Shown here: in pieces, positions 8,150-16,533 of the stretch
Layout: each line of letters starts with the position of its first letter
Numbering within the stretch: the first letter of the stretch is position 1
From: Limnohabitans sp. 63ED37-2
GTDB lineage: Bacteria > Pseudomonadota > Gammaproteobacteria > Burkholderiales > Burkholderiaceae_C
Length of the DNA stretch: 64,000 bases
Direction of reading: 5' to 3'
NCBI RefSeq assembly: GCF_001412535.1
Contig: NZ_CP011774.1
Span: 1,669,501-1,733,500, forward strand
Notes under the pieces: generated by a model
Database searches by the model: none
Told to the model about the DNA's origin: nothing
What the model saw: only the letters and a program-made list of their open reading frames with translations
Position numbers and translations under genes: made by a program

Positions 8150-8776
8150 TTATTTGCGGTGGGTGCCCAGCACCTGCAGGTAGGCGATGACGGCGTCCAG
8201 CTCGGTTTTGTCTTTCACCTCATCCGGTGCTTTGGCAATTTCTTCGTCGCTGTAGGGGGCGCCCAGGGTGCGCAAACCTTTCATGTGGGCCTGGATGGAG
8301 GCCGCGTTGGCGGGGGTTTTCTCCAGCCACGGATAGGCGGGCATGTTGGACTCGGGCACCAGGTCGCGCGGGTTGGTCAGGTGAATGCGATGCCATTCGT
8401 CGCTGTAACGGCCACCCACGCGGGCCAGATCAGGGCCCGTGCGCTTGGAGCCCCACTGGAAGGGGCGGTCGTAGACGAATTCACCCGCCAGCGAGTAGGA
8501 GCCGTAGCGCAGGGTTTCGGCGCGGAAGGGTCGAATCATTTGCGAGTGGCAGTTGTAACAACCTTCACGCACATACACATCGCGCCCCACCACTTGCAGT
8601 GCGGTGTAGGGCTTCAGGCCCGGCACCGGCTCGGTGGTGGACTTTTGGAAGAACAAGGGCAGGATTTCGACCATCCCCCCCACCAACAAAACCACCAAGA
8701 TCAGCACGATCATCAGGAAGTTGTTGGTCTCGACTTTCTCATGCGACAAGCCGCCTGTTTTTTGGTTTTGAGCCAT
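8150..8776 (-). CDS. ccoO: cbb3-type cytochrome c oxidase subunit II (monoheme)
   Basis: CcoO is the membrane-anchored monoheme cytochrome c of the oxidase. From ATG 8776 (GGAGA ribosome site) the 208-residue protein has one membrane helix at about 20-40 and a heme c motif CYNCH at 73-77, followed by SQMIRPFRAE and the RTGPDLARVG segment. A methionine in ESNMPAYPW is the likely second heme ligand. All are family signatures. It starts 13 bases after ccoN. A longer frame from 8809 lacks a ribosome site. Confidence 0.96.
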   Translation of the reverse strand: MAQNQKTGGLSHEKVETNNFLMIVLILVVLLVGGMVEILPLFFQKSTTEPVPGLKPYTALQVVGRDVYVREGCYNCHSQMIRPFRAETLRYGSYSLAGEFVYDRPFQWGSKRTGPDLARVGGRYSDEWHRIHLTNPRDLVPESNMPAYPWLEKTPANAASIQAHMKGLRTLGAPYSDEEIAKAPDEVKDKTELDAVIAYLQVLGTHRK

Positions 8777-8789
8777 GTTTGATTTCTCC

Positions 8790-10229
8790 TCAGGCGTGTG
8801 CAGGTTCAAGTTGGGGAATCCGGACTTCCACCGAGCGCCCCATCGAGACGGTTTTGAGCGTGTTCCAGAGCATGATGAGCATGCCGCTCAGATAGAGCAC
8901 ACCACCGAGCAAACGCAACACATAGAAGGGATAGGTGGCTTTGACCGACTCGACAAAGGTGTAGGTCAAGGTGCCGTCGGCGTTGATGGCACGCCACATC
9001 AGGCCTTGCATCACCCCGGCAATCCACATGGCCGCGATGTAGATCACGATGCCGATGGTGGCAGTCCAGAAGTGGATTTCAATGGCTTTGACGCTGTACA
9101 TCTTTTTCTGGCCGAACAAACGGGGAATCAGGTAGTACATCGAGCCCATGGTCACCAAACCCACCCAACCCAAGGCACCCGAGTGCACATGGCCCACAGT
9201 CCAGTCGGTGTAGTGGCTCAGCGCGTTCACGGTCTTGATGGACATCATCGGGCCTTCAAAGGTGGACATGCCGTAGAAAGACAGGGACACGATCAGGAAG
9301 CGCAAGATCGGGTCGTCACGCAGTTTGTGCCAGGCACCCGACAAGGTCATGATGCCGTTGATCATGCCGCCCCAGCTGGGGGCCAGCAAGATGAGCGAGA
9401 AGACCATGCCCACCGATTGGGTCCAATCAGGCAGCGCGGTGTAGTGCAGGTGGTGTGGGCCGGCCCACATGTAAGTGAAGATCAGCGCCCAGAAGTGCAC
9501 GATCGACAGGCGGTACGAGTAGACAGGCCGCTCGGCTTGCTTGGGGATGAAGTAATACATCATGCCCAGGAAACCCGCTGTCAAGAAGAAGCCCACGGCG
9601 TTGTGGCCATACCACCACTGGACCATCGCGTCTTGCACGCCCGCGTAAGCCGAGTACGACTTCATCATGCCCACAGGCAGGGCCGCGCTGTTGACGATGT
9701 GCAGCAAAGCCACGGCGATGATGAAGGCCCCAAAGAACCAGTTGGCCACGTAAATGTGACGCACCTTGCGTGTGCCGACGGTGCCAAAGAAAACCACCGC
9801 GAAAGCCACCCAGACCAGGGTGATCAGGATGTCAATCGGCCATTCGAGTTCGGCGTATTCCTTGCCGCTGGTGAAACCCAAGGGCAAAGAAATGGCCGCC
9901 AAAACAATGACCAACTGCCAACCCCAGAAGGTGAAAGCGGCGAGCTTGTCGCTGATCAGGCGCACGTTGCAGGTGCGCTGCACCACGTAATAAGCGGCTG
10001 CAAACAAGCCGCATCCCCCGAACGCGAAAATCACCGCGTTGGTGTGCAAGGGCCGCAAGCGGCCATAGCTGAGCCAGGAAATGCCGAAGTTGAGCTCCGG
10101 CCAAGTCAGCTGGGCCGCGATGATCACGCCGACCAGCATGCCCACCACACCCCAGACCACCGTCATGATGGCGAACTGCCTGACAACCTTGTCGTTGTAG
10201 GACGTCGCCTGCATATTGGCAAATTTCAT
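8790..10229 (-). CDS. ccoN: cbb3-type cytochrome c oxidase catalytic subunit I
   Basis: CcoN reduces oxygen to water at a heme b3-CuB centre and pumps protons, with high oxygen affinity. The 479-residue protein has about twelve membrane helices. It contains the GHNAVGFF loop with a CuB histidine, the GPHHLHYT pair and the TVGHVHSGALGW segment with heme-binding histidines. The ATG at 10229 is preceded by GAGGTG; an upstream in-frame extension to 10364 runs through the FNR box and ccoS and is not used. This is the first gene of the N-O-Q-P transcript, behind a consensus FNR site. Confidence 0.97.
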   Translation of the reverse strand: MKFANMQATSYNDKVVRQFAIMTVVWGVVGMLVGVIIAAQLTWPELNFGISWLSYGRLRPLHTNAVIFAFGGCGLFAAAYYVVQRTCNVRLISDKLAAFTFWGWQLVIVLAAISLPLGFTSGKEYAELEWPIDILITLVWVAFAVVFFGTVGTRKVRHIYVANWFFGAFIIAVALLHIVNSAALPVGMMKSYSAYAGVQDAMVQWWYGHNAVGFFLTAGFLGMMYYFIPKQAERPVYSYRLSIVHFWALIFTYMWAGPHHLHYTALPDWTQSVGMVFSLILLAPSWGGMINGIMTLSGAWHKLRDDPILRFLIVSLSFYGMSTFEGPMMSIKTVNALSHYTDWTVGHVHSGALGWVGLVTMGSMYYLIPRLFGQKKMYSVKAIEIHFWTATIGIVIYIAAMWIAGVMQGLMWRAINADGTLTYTFVESVKATYPFYVLRLLGGVLYLSGMLIMLWNTLKTVSMGRSVEVRIPQLEPAHA

Positions 10230-10292
10230 TTTCACCTCTGGTTTTTTTAAAAATCTACGGTTTAAGTTTGCCCGGGTGAACATCCGGAACAC

Positions 10293-10306
10293 TTGATCAA
10301 AATCAA
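10293..10306 (-). promoter_or_regulatory. consensus FNR box for ccoN
   Basis: TTGATCAAAATCAA matches TTGAT-N4-ATCAA exactly. Its centre is about 71 bases upstream of the ccoN ATG, so a class II promoter (site at -41.5) would begin near 10258. The box overlaps the stop codon of ccoS (10303-10305), packing the control site into the upstream gene. Confidence 0.88.
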
Positions 10307-10440
10307 TCGTCACGCAAAATTCGATCGCCTTCGGCCTCAATGTCTTCAAATTGGCCTCGGTCAATCGCCCACCACAGACCCGCCAAAATGAAAAACACCA
10401 AGGCCACAGACAACGGAATCAGCAAATAAAGAATGTCCAT
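10303..10440 (-). CDS. ccoS: cbb3-type oxidase assembly protein CcoS
   Basis: A 45-residue single-span protein: MDILYLLIPLS, then one helix to about residue 24 ending GLWWAID, and the acidic FEDIEAEGDRIL tail typical of CcoS. CcoS is needed to insert heme b and copper into CcoN. It lies 9 bases after the ccoI stop, and its own stop falls inside the FNR box of ccoN. Too short for many gene callers, but family features and position are clear. Confidence 0.9.
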   Translation of the reverse strand: MDILYLLIPLSVALVFFILAGLWWAIDRGQFEDIEAEGDRILRDD

Positions 10441-10449
10441 GCTGTTTTC

Positions 10450-12846
10450 TCAAACGGGTTGAAGGACCATCGCCTGCGGCTGCCGCGACTCTGGCAAGGC
10501 CTGCGACAGACGCAAGGCATTGAGAACCACCAGCAAGGAGCTGAGCGCCATGCCCAAGCCCGCGGCCCAGGCGGGCAACCAGCCCATCAAGGCCAGCGGC
10601 ACACAAGCGGCGTTGTAGGCCGCCGACCACCACAGGTTTTGCCGAACAATGCGCATCGTCTGGCGGCTGCGCTGCAAGGTGCTGACCAGCACTTCGAGCT
10701 GCCCGCCCATCAACACAAAATCGGATTTGGACTGCGCCAGCGGCACGGCCTGGCCCAGCGCGAAGGACACATCGGCCCCGGCCAAGACCGGCCCATCGTT
10801 CAGGCCATCGCCCACCATGGCCACCTTGTGCCCCAGGGCCTGCAGGGCCTGCAGCGCTTGCAATTTGTGCTGGGGGCTGCAGCCGCCTTGCGCATCCGCT
10901 ATGCCCACGGCCTGCGCCACTTGGGTCACCGCAGCGGGGCCGTCGCCCGACAAGACCTTCAGGTTCAAACCCATTTGCGACAAGGCACACACCACACCTG
11001 CTGCCTCGGGGCGCACTTGCTCGGCCAACTCAAAGCTGGCGAGCCAGCCCGACGCATCGGCCAGGCTGACCTGCAGGTGGTGCCCAGCGCGTGGCGGGGC
11101 TGCGCAAAAAGCGGCCGAGCCCAAACGCAATGTTTGGGTGGCTTGGCCTGGCGGGGTCAACGCGCCTTGCACCCCCTGCCCTGCCAGCTCACTCACGTTG
11201 TGTGCGGCCAGTGCCTCCAAGGCTTGCAAACGCTCGGCGGCTTCGGCGCGACGCCGGGCCTCGGACCACAGAGCCCGCGAGACCGGGTGCAAGGAATGCC
11301 GCGCGAGACTGCCGGCCCAGTCCAGGGCCTGGGCCGCACTCACACCCTCGCGGGTGTGGATGCGGGCCACTTCAAAAGCATCGCGCGTGAGAGTGCCGGT
11401 CTTGTCAAAAATCACCGTGTCAATCAGCGACAGGTTTTGCAGGGCGCTCAGGCGCCGCACCAGCACGCCACTGCGCGCCAAAGCCCCGGCCGTGGCCAAC
11501 ATGGCCGCAGGCGTGGCCAGCGACAAAGCGCAAGGGCACGTCACGATCAGCACGGCCACCGCCACCATCACCGCGTGCGCGGGGTCGCTCGGCCACCAAT
11601 AAATGGCCGAGGCCAAAGAGGCCAGCATCACCGCCACCAAAAAGGGTTTGGCCCAACGGTCCACCAGCTGCGCCATGGCGGGTTTGGAGACGGAGGCGCT
11701 TTCCATCAAAGCCACGATTTGTGCATAACGGGTGGCCGCGCCGATTTGCTCGATTTGCACCTGCAAGGTACCGCTCAGGTTGTGACTGCCGGCAATGACG
11801 CGGTCACCCACACCCCGCGCCAATGGGCGCGACTCGCCCGTCAGCAAGGCTTCGTCCACCTGGGTCTGACCGACCATCACCCGGCCATCGCCCGCAAAAG
11901 CCTCACCGGGCAAGACCTCGATCACATCCCCCACTTGCAAGCGGCGGATGGACATGAGGACCCAAGTGCCATCGCTCTGGCGCTTTCGCACGCTGTCGGG
12001 CAAGCGGTTGAGCACCGCCTCCAGCGCCCCGGCCGTGCGGTCGCGCATGCGCAGCTCCAGCCAGCGGCCCGTGAGCAAAAAGAACACGAACATGGTGAAC
12101 GAATCAAAAAACACCTCGGCACCAAACGGCCCCTGTGGCTCGAACGTGCCGAGGGTGCTGACCACAAAGGTCACCACCATGCCCAGCGCTACGGGCAAAT
12201 CCATGCTGATCTGACGCTCGCACAGGTCCCGCCAAGCCTGTCTGAGGAACGGGGTGCACGAGAAAAACATCACCGGCAAAGACAGCACCCAGGAAGCCCA
12301 GCGCAGCAAATGCACCGCTTCGTCCGAGATGTCGCCCGGCTGGCTGAGGTACGTCGGCGTGGCGTACATCATGACTTGCATCATGCACATGGCCGCCACC
12401 GCCCAACGCCAGACCATGCGCCGGGCCTCTTCGCGCCTGCGGGCATGGGCGTGAGCATCGTTCGCGGGCAAGGCCTTGTAGCCATGGCGCTCGACCGAAC
12501 GCATCCATTCAGAAGGTCGCGTGAGCTCGGGCGACCAGACGATCTGACCCCGGTGGCTGGCACCGCTGATTTGCACCGACTGCACACCAGGCACAGCCCG
12601 CAAAGCGTCTTCCAGGGTGATGGCGCAGGCCGCGCAATGCATGCCCTCAAACACCACGCTGGAGCGCCAGCAACCCGAGTCGGTTTTTTCGGGCAAGCTG
12701 AATGCCGCCCATTCTTCGGGCACATCGAGCAATGCCAGCCGCTGCTGGGGTGTGTTGTGCTCGGAGCTTGCCAGCGGCATTGCCACCAAAGCCCCTTTTT
12801 CGGAGGACGCAGCTGGCAGGCCGGGCAAAACATTGACTTGGGTCAT
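10450..12846 (-). CDS. ccoI: P1B-type copper ATPase for cbb3 oxidase assembly
   Basis: CcoI exports copper to the periplasm for the CcoN CuB centre. The 798-residue protein has an N-terminal metal-binding domain with GMHCAAC (about residues 68-74), eight membrane helices, TGES in the actuator domain, the transmembrane CPC (TCPCAL), the phosphorylation motif DKTGTLT, an HP pair in SLHPVS and GDGLNDGP in the hinge. It heads the ccoI-ccoS-ccoN order, and an FNR box lies 35 bases upstream of its start. The FixI/CcoI assignment over CopA rests on this context. Confidence 0.93.
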   Translation of the reverse strand: MTQVNVLPGLPAASSEKGALVAMPLASSEHNTPQQRLALLDVPEEWAAFSLPEKTDSGCWRSSVVFEGMHCAACAITLEDALRAVPGVQSVQISGASHRGQIVWSPELTRPSEWMRSVERHGYKALPANDAHAHARRREEARRMVWRWAVAAMCMMQVMMYATPTYLSQPGDISDEAVHLLRWASWVLSLPVMFFSCTPFLRQAWRDLCERQISMDLPVALGMVVTFVVSTLGTFEPQGPFGAEVFFDSFTMFVFFLLTGRWLELRMRDRTAGALEAVLNRLPDSVRKRQSDGTWVLMSIRRLQVGDVIEVLPGEAFAGDGRVMVGQTQVDEALLTGESRPLARGVGDRVIAGSHNLSGTLQVQIEQIGAATRYAQIVALMESASVSKPAMAQLVDRWAKPFLVAVMLASLASAIYWWPSDPAHAVMVAVAVLIVTCPCALSLATPAAMLATAGALARSGVLVRRLSALQNLSLIDTVIFDKTGTLTRDAFEVARIHTREGVSAAQALDWAGSLARHSLHPVSRALWSEARRRAEAAERLQALEALAAHNVSELAGQGVQGALTPPGQATQTLRLGSAAFCAAPPRAGHHLQVSLADASGWLASFELAEQVRPEAAGVVCALSQMGLNLKVLSGDGPAAVTQVAQAVGIADAQGGCSPQHKLQALQALQALGHKVAMVGDGLNDGPVLAGADVSFALGQAVPLAQSKSDFVLMGGQLEVLVSTLQRSRQTMRIVRQNLWWSAAYNAACVPLALMGWLPAWAAGLGMALSSLLVVLNALRLSQALPESRQPQAMVLQPV

Positions 12847-12880
12847 GTTTCGAAGATACGACAGCCCACCCGATCAAAGC

Positions 12881-12894
12881 TTGATGTAAATCAA
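12881..12894. promoter_or_regulatory. consensus FNR box between ccoI and the usp gene
   Basis: TTGATGTAAATCAA matches the FNR consensus fully. It lies between divergent ccoI (start 12846) and usp (start 12955). For usp, TCTAAG at 12915-12920 is a possible -10 that would place the site near -41. An overlapping ATCAA-AGC-TTGAT dyad at 12873-12885 shares the left half-site. Confidence 0.85.
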
Positions 12895-12954
12895 GCACTC
12901 CCATTTGCTGCTCTTCTAAGCTGGGTTTTTGTCATTTTCCAACAGGAGCACCTC

Positions 12955-13398
12955 ATGTACCAACGCATCCTTGTCGCCACCGACGGTTCCACCTTGTCCA
13001 AAAAAGCCGTGGCCAGCGCCATCGAACTGGCGGCCACCTGCGGCGCAGAACTGATCGCGATCAAGGTGGTGCCGCGCTACCCGCAGGCCTACTTTGAGGG
13101 CAGCATCCCCCTGTCGAGCGAAGAAATCGCACGCGTCGAAGCCCAGTGGACCGAATCGGCCCGGGTTCAGTTGGCCACGGTCGAAAAGAGCGCCAAGGCC
13201 AAAGCCGTGAGTACGAAAGTCATCACGGTCAAATCGGATGTGGTCTCGGACGCCATCATTGCGGCAGCGAAAAAGCACAAGGCCGACCTGATCGTCATGG
13301 CCTCCCACGGTCGCAAAGGCATCAAGCGCCTGCTCTTGGGCAGTGAAACTCAGCAAGTGTTGACGCATTCGCACATCCCCGTGTTGGTTCTGCGCTGA
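12955..13398 (+). CDS. universal stress protein (UspA family)
   Basis: A 147-residue cytoplasmic protein with the Usp fold. It opens YQRILVATDGS, and its C-terminal half has DLIVMASHGRKG followed by a Gly-rich loop ending in LLLGSETQQVLTHSHIPVLVL. This is the G-x2-G-x9-G-S/T pattern of ATP-binding Usp proteins. A clear AGGAG precedes the ATG. Divergent from ccoI and sharing its FNR box, it is probably induced at low oxygen, like the FNR/ANR-controlled usp genes of other proteobacteria. Its exact role is unknown. Confidence 0.9.
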   Translation: MYQRILVATDGSTLSKKAVASAIELAATCGAELIAIKVVPRYPQAYFEGSIPLSSEEIARVEAQWTESARVQLATVEKSAKAKAVSTKVITVKSDVVSDAIIAAAKKHKADLIVMASHGRKGIKRLLLGSETQQVLTHSHIPVLVLR

Positions 13399-13479
13399 GG
13401 GGCGCCTGGGGGGGGTGGTTCAGACTGAGGCCGCAGGGCTTGGCATAGGCAGCCTCATTTTCTGCCGTGAAAAAGTGTT

Positions 13480-13507
13480 GAATGCATTTATTAAATAAAA
13501 TGTATTC
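13480..13507. promoter_or_regulatory. AT-rich inverted repeat upstream of the binding-protein gene
   Basis: GAATGCATTTATT and AATAAAATGTATTC face each other around an AT centre in an otherwise GC-rich region. It overlaps an early in-frame ATG (13482), which argues for a later start of the downstream gene. It is a candidate operator for a LacI- or GntR-like regulator; no regulator gene is adjacent. Confidence 0.5.
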
Positions 13508-13529
13508 AAATTATTCTGAGCCTCAAGCC

Positions 13530-14849
13530 ATGACACCACGTTTCAAACGCCCAGATGTCCGTCAGTCAAACCCCAGCCTGACCAGCACTATTAGGGGGAA
13601 ATTGTGGGGTCTGAGGATGCTTGGGTTGGCCATGTTGGTGGTGGGGACGGTGCAGGCTCAGGTACTGACCATCGAAAGCTGGCGCAAGGACGACCAGATT
13701 TTTTGGGACAAGGTGCTGATCCCAGCCTTTCAACGCCAGCACCCCGGCATCAAGGTGCAGTTCAAACCCGAAGAACCTCTTGCCTACGATGCACGACTGG
13801 AGGCCAGGCTTTCCACAAGACGCGCTGGCGACCTGATCTTTTGCCGACCCTTTGACGCCAGTGTGCGCATGCAGGCCAAGGGCTACCTGCTGCCCCTGAA
13901 GGAAGAGGCACTCAAAAACTTCAACCCACAAGCGCGTCGCGCCTGGACCACCGACGACGGCCAGACCACGTATTGTTTGCCCGTGGCCTATGTCATGCAT
14001 GGGCTGTTCTACAACAAGAAAATCCTGCGCGACTTGAAGCTCGAGCCCCCCAGCACCTGGGACCAGTTCTACCAATTGCTCAGTCAAGTGGCGGCCAGCA
14101 AAACAGTGACGCCGTTGGCCCTGGGCACCGCCGACATGTGGGAATCCACCCAAGTGGTGTTCACGGGCCTGGGGCCCAATTTCTGGGAAGGTGAAAAGGC
14201 CCGGCTCGGACTGATGGAGGGCACTGTCAAATTCACCGATCCGGGCTTTGTCAAGGCTTGGAGAATGATGGCCCAACTCAAGCCCTACATGCACCCCCAG
14301 CAAAACAGCCTGTCCAACGGTGACATCCAGCTCTTGTTTGCCACAGGCAATGCGGCGGTCTACCCCTCAGGCTCCTGGGACATCGATTTTTTGCGCAGCA
14401 CCAGTTTTGCTTACAAAAAATCCATCGATCTGGGTGTCTTCAAACCCCCTGTTGAACACGAAGGTCAGCCCTGTCACATCTCGGTGCACCCCGATTTCGG
14501 CATCGGTGTAAACAAAAACAGCCCCAATCAAGCCGCTGCGCTCCAGTTCATTGCCTGGCTTGGCACGGCCGATTTCGCTCAATTGCTCACCGACACCCTG
14601 ACCGGGTACTTTCCACTGGCCGACCATCCCGTCAAAATCAACGACCCTTTGGGTCAGGACATGATGGGCTGGCGACGCAGTTGCCAAGACACCATCCGCC
14701 TGAACGCCCAAAAACTCAACAGGGTCTGGCCCTCCATGGAAGAAGAGCTCTGGTTTGCCAATGTCAAGGTGCTCAACCAGGACATCAGCCCTGAACAAGC
14801 GGCGCAGCACATCCAGCGTGTGCACGAGAAAAACGCCTACCTCAAATAA
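13530..14849 (+). CDS. extracellular solute-binding protein, family 1 (sugar ABC type), orphan
   Basis: A secreted binding protein of about 439 residues. A basic N-terminus is followed by a hydrophobic stretch (LGLAMLVVG) and a likely signal cleavage after VQA. The mature part starts VLTIESWRKDDQIFWDK, the usual opening of family 1 sugar-binding proteins, and contains the YPSGSWDIDF segment typical of MalE-like folds near residue 285. No permease or ATPase genes are adjacent, so its transporter must be elsewhere or it has another use. ATG 13530 was chosen because 13482 and 13500 lie in the inverted repeat and 13617 would cut the signal peptide. Confidence 0.78.
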   Translation: MTPRFKRPDVRQSNPSLTSTIRGKLWGLRMLGLAMLVVGTVQAQVLTIESWRKDDQIFWDKVLIPAFQRQHPGIKVQFKPEEPLAYDARLEARLSTRRAGDLIFCRPFDASVRMQAKGYLLPLKEEALKNFNPQARRAWTTDDGQTTYCLPVAYVMHGLFYNKKILRDLKLEPPSTWDQFYQLLSQVAASKTVTPLALGTADMWESTQVVFTGLGPNFWEGEKARLGLMEGTVKFTDPGFVKAWRMMAQLKPYMHPQQNSLSNGDIQLLFATGNAAVYPSGSWDIDFLRSTSFAYKKSIDLGVFKPPVEHEGQPCHISVHPDFGIGVNKNSPNQAAALQFIAWLGTADFAQLLTDTLTGYFPLADHPVKINDPLGQDMMGWRRSCQDTIRLNAQKLNRVWPSMEEELWFANVKVLNQDISPEQAAQHIQRVHEKNAYLK

Positions 14850-14852
14850 AAA

Positions 14853-14885
14853 CCGCCCATGACCACTGGACGAGGTCATGGGCGG
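14853..14885 (-). terminator. intrinsic terminator of the leftward P450/matB operon
   Basis: A perfect 12-base stem (CCGCCCATGACC at 14853-14864 with its complement at 14874-14885) has a 9-base loop. Read leftward it is followed by TTTTTATTT, so it ends the minus-strand operon. Rightward there is no T-run. It also separates the operon from the convergent binding-protein gene. Confidence 0.85.
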
Positions 14886-14913
14886 GGCACCCCTCAAGAT
14901 CGGCTCAAAAACT

Positions 14914-16458
14914 TCAGACTGAGAACAAGTTTTTGTGCTGATCGCGCAGCAGGTTCTTTTGCACCTTGCCCATGGTGTTGCGCGGTAACTCGGCCACCAC
15001 AAAACAACGCTTGGGGATCTTGAAGTTGGCCAGTTTGGCCTTGAGTTCGGCCAAGACGCCCTCGGGCTGCACCACCGCACCAGACTTGGCGATGACCACG
15101 GCCACACCCACTTCGCCAAAGTCCGGATGGGGCACACCCACCACAGCGCTTTCGGCCACACCCTTCATCTCGTTGATGTAGCCCTCGATCTCGGCAGGGT
15201 ACACGTTGTAGCCGCCGCTGATGATCAGGTCTTTGCTGCGGCCGACGATGGTCACGTAACCCCTCTCGTCGACCTTGCCCACATCACCGGTCTTGAAATA
15301 GCCATCGGCTGTGAATTCTTCGGCGGTTTTTTCGGGCATGCGCCAGTAACCTTTGAACACATTGGGGCCTTGGACCTGAATCCCGCCAATCTCGCCCACC
15401 GGCATCTCCTGGCCATCGTCGCCCCGCACACGCAAACGCACACCGGGCAAAGGGAAACCCACCGTGCCACCGCGCCGCTCGGTCTGCTTGGCGTAACGCT
15501 TGTCCGCTGCATAGGGGTTGGAGGTCAGCATGGCGGTCTCGCTCATGCCGTAGCGCTCCAAAATCGTGTGGCCTGTGCGCTCTTGCCATTCGGTGAAGGT
15601 CTCGATCAACAAGGGGGCAGAGCCTGCAATGAACAAGCGCATGTTGTTCACCGCCGCCTTGTCGAGCGCAGGCTCGGCCAGCATGCGCACATACAACGTG
15701 GGCACGCCCATGAACACGGTCGCCTCCTTCATGCGGGCAATCACGCGTTTGGGGTCGAACTTGGCCATCCAGATCATCTTGCTGCCGTTGATCAGGGCCC
15801 CGTGGATGGCCACAAACAAGCCGTGCACGTGAAAGATGGGCAGCGCATGGATCAGGACATCACCCTTTTTCCAACCCCAGTAATCCTTGAGCGTGAGCGC
15901 ATTGCTCAGCATGTTGCCGTGCGTGAGCATGGCCCCCTTGCTGCGCCCGGTGGTGCCACTGGTGTAGAGGATGGCCGCCAGGTCATCGGCCTGTCGGGCA
16001 ACCGTCTGGTGTTGGTCGCTGTGGTGCGCAGCTCGCTCGAGCAAACTGCCCGTACGGTCATCATTTAAGGTGAACACATGCTGGGTGCCCGACTTGAAAG
16101 CGATCTTGCTGACCCAGCCGAAATTGGCCCCGCTGCACACCACCACAGCCGGTTCGGCGTTGCCAATGAAGTACTCGATCTCGGCGCTTTGGTAAGCGGT
16201 GTTCAGGGGCAAAAACACATAACCGGCGCGCAAGGTCGCCAAGTACAGCATCAGGGCTTCCACCGACTTTTCGACCTGCGCGGCCACCCGGCTGCCTTCA
16301 GGCAAATCCAGCGATTGCAGCAAATTGGCCATCATGGCCGTGGCGCGGTCCAGGTCTTGCCAGCTGTAGCGCAGGCCTTCATCGGTCTCCACGGCCGTGG
16401 CCGTCAGGTCGGCAGGAAAAGCAGCCCGCAGGGCCGAAAACAGGTTGTTGTGGGTCAT
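14914..16458 (-). CDS. matB: malonyl-CoA synthetase (malonate-CoA ligase)
   Basis: MatB joins malonate and CoA using ATP, giving malonyl-CoA. The 514-residue protein is an ANL-superfamily ligase with the P-loop-like ILYTSGTTGRSKGA (about residue 168), ERYGMSE, the YFKTGDVG/YVTIVGRSKD hinge and the C-terminal lysine motif PRNTMGKVQKN. The overall pattern, including RYGMSETAMLTSNPY, matches MatB better than acetyl-CoA or fatty-acyl-CoA ligases, but substrate choice is an inference. It is the last gene before the operon terminator, 75 bases after the Bug binding protein. Confidence 0.85.
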   Translation of the reverse strand: MTHNNLFSALRAAFPADLTATAVETDEGLRYSWQDLDRATAMMANLLQSLDLPEGSRVAAQVEKSVEALMLYLATLRAGYVFLPLNTAYQSAEIEYFIGNAEPAVVVCSGANFGWVSKIAFKSGTQHVFTLNDDRTGSLLERAAHHSDQHQTVARQADDLAAILYTSGTTGRSKGAMLTHGNMLSNALTLKDYWGWKKGDVLIHALPIFHVHGLFVAIHGALINGSKMIWMAKFDPKRVIARMKEATVFMGVPTLYVRMLAEPALDKAAVNNMRLFIAGSAPLLIETFTEWQERTGHTILERYGMSETAMLTSNPYAADKRYAKQTERRGGTVGFPLPGVRLRVRGDDGQEMPVGEIGGIQVQGPNVFKGYWRMPEKTAEEFTADGYFKTGDVGKVDERGYVTIVGRSKDLIISGGYNVYPAEIEGYINEMKGVAESAVVGVPHPDFGEVGVAVVIAKSGAVVQPEGVLAELKAKLANFKIPKRCFVVAELPRNTMGKVQKNLLRDQHKNLFSV

Positions 16459-16533
16459 GGTTTCAAAATTGCAAGGTGAAAACAGGCATGCAAATGGGCA
16501 CCATCACAGGCCCATCCAACATCCCAAAGCGTT

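Noticed and set aside
10351..12954. A very long open frame on the plus strand running into the usp gene
   Set aside because: It is antisense to ccoI, whose motifs are unmistakable; GC-rich codons keep the opposite frame open. Only the usp part from 12955 is real.
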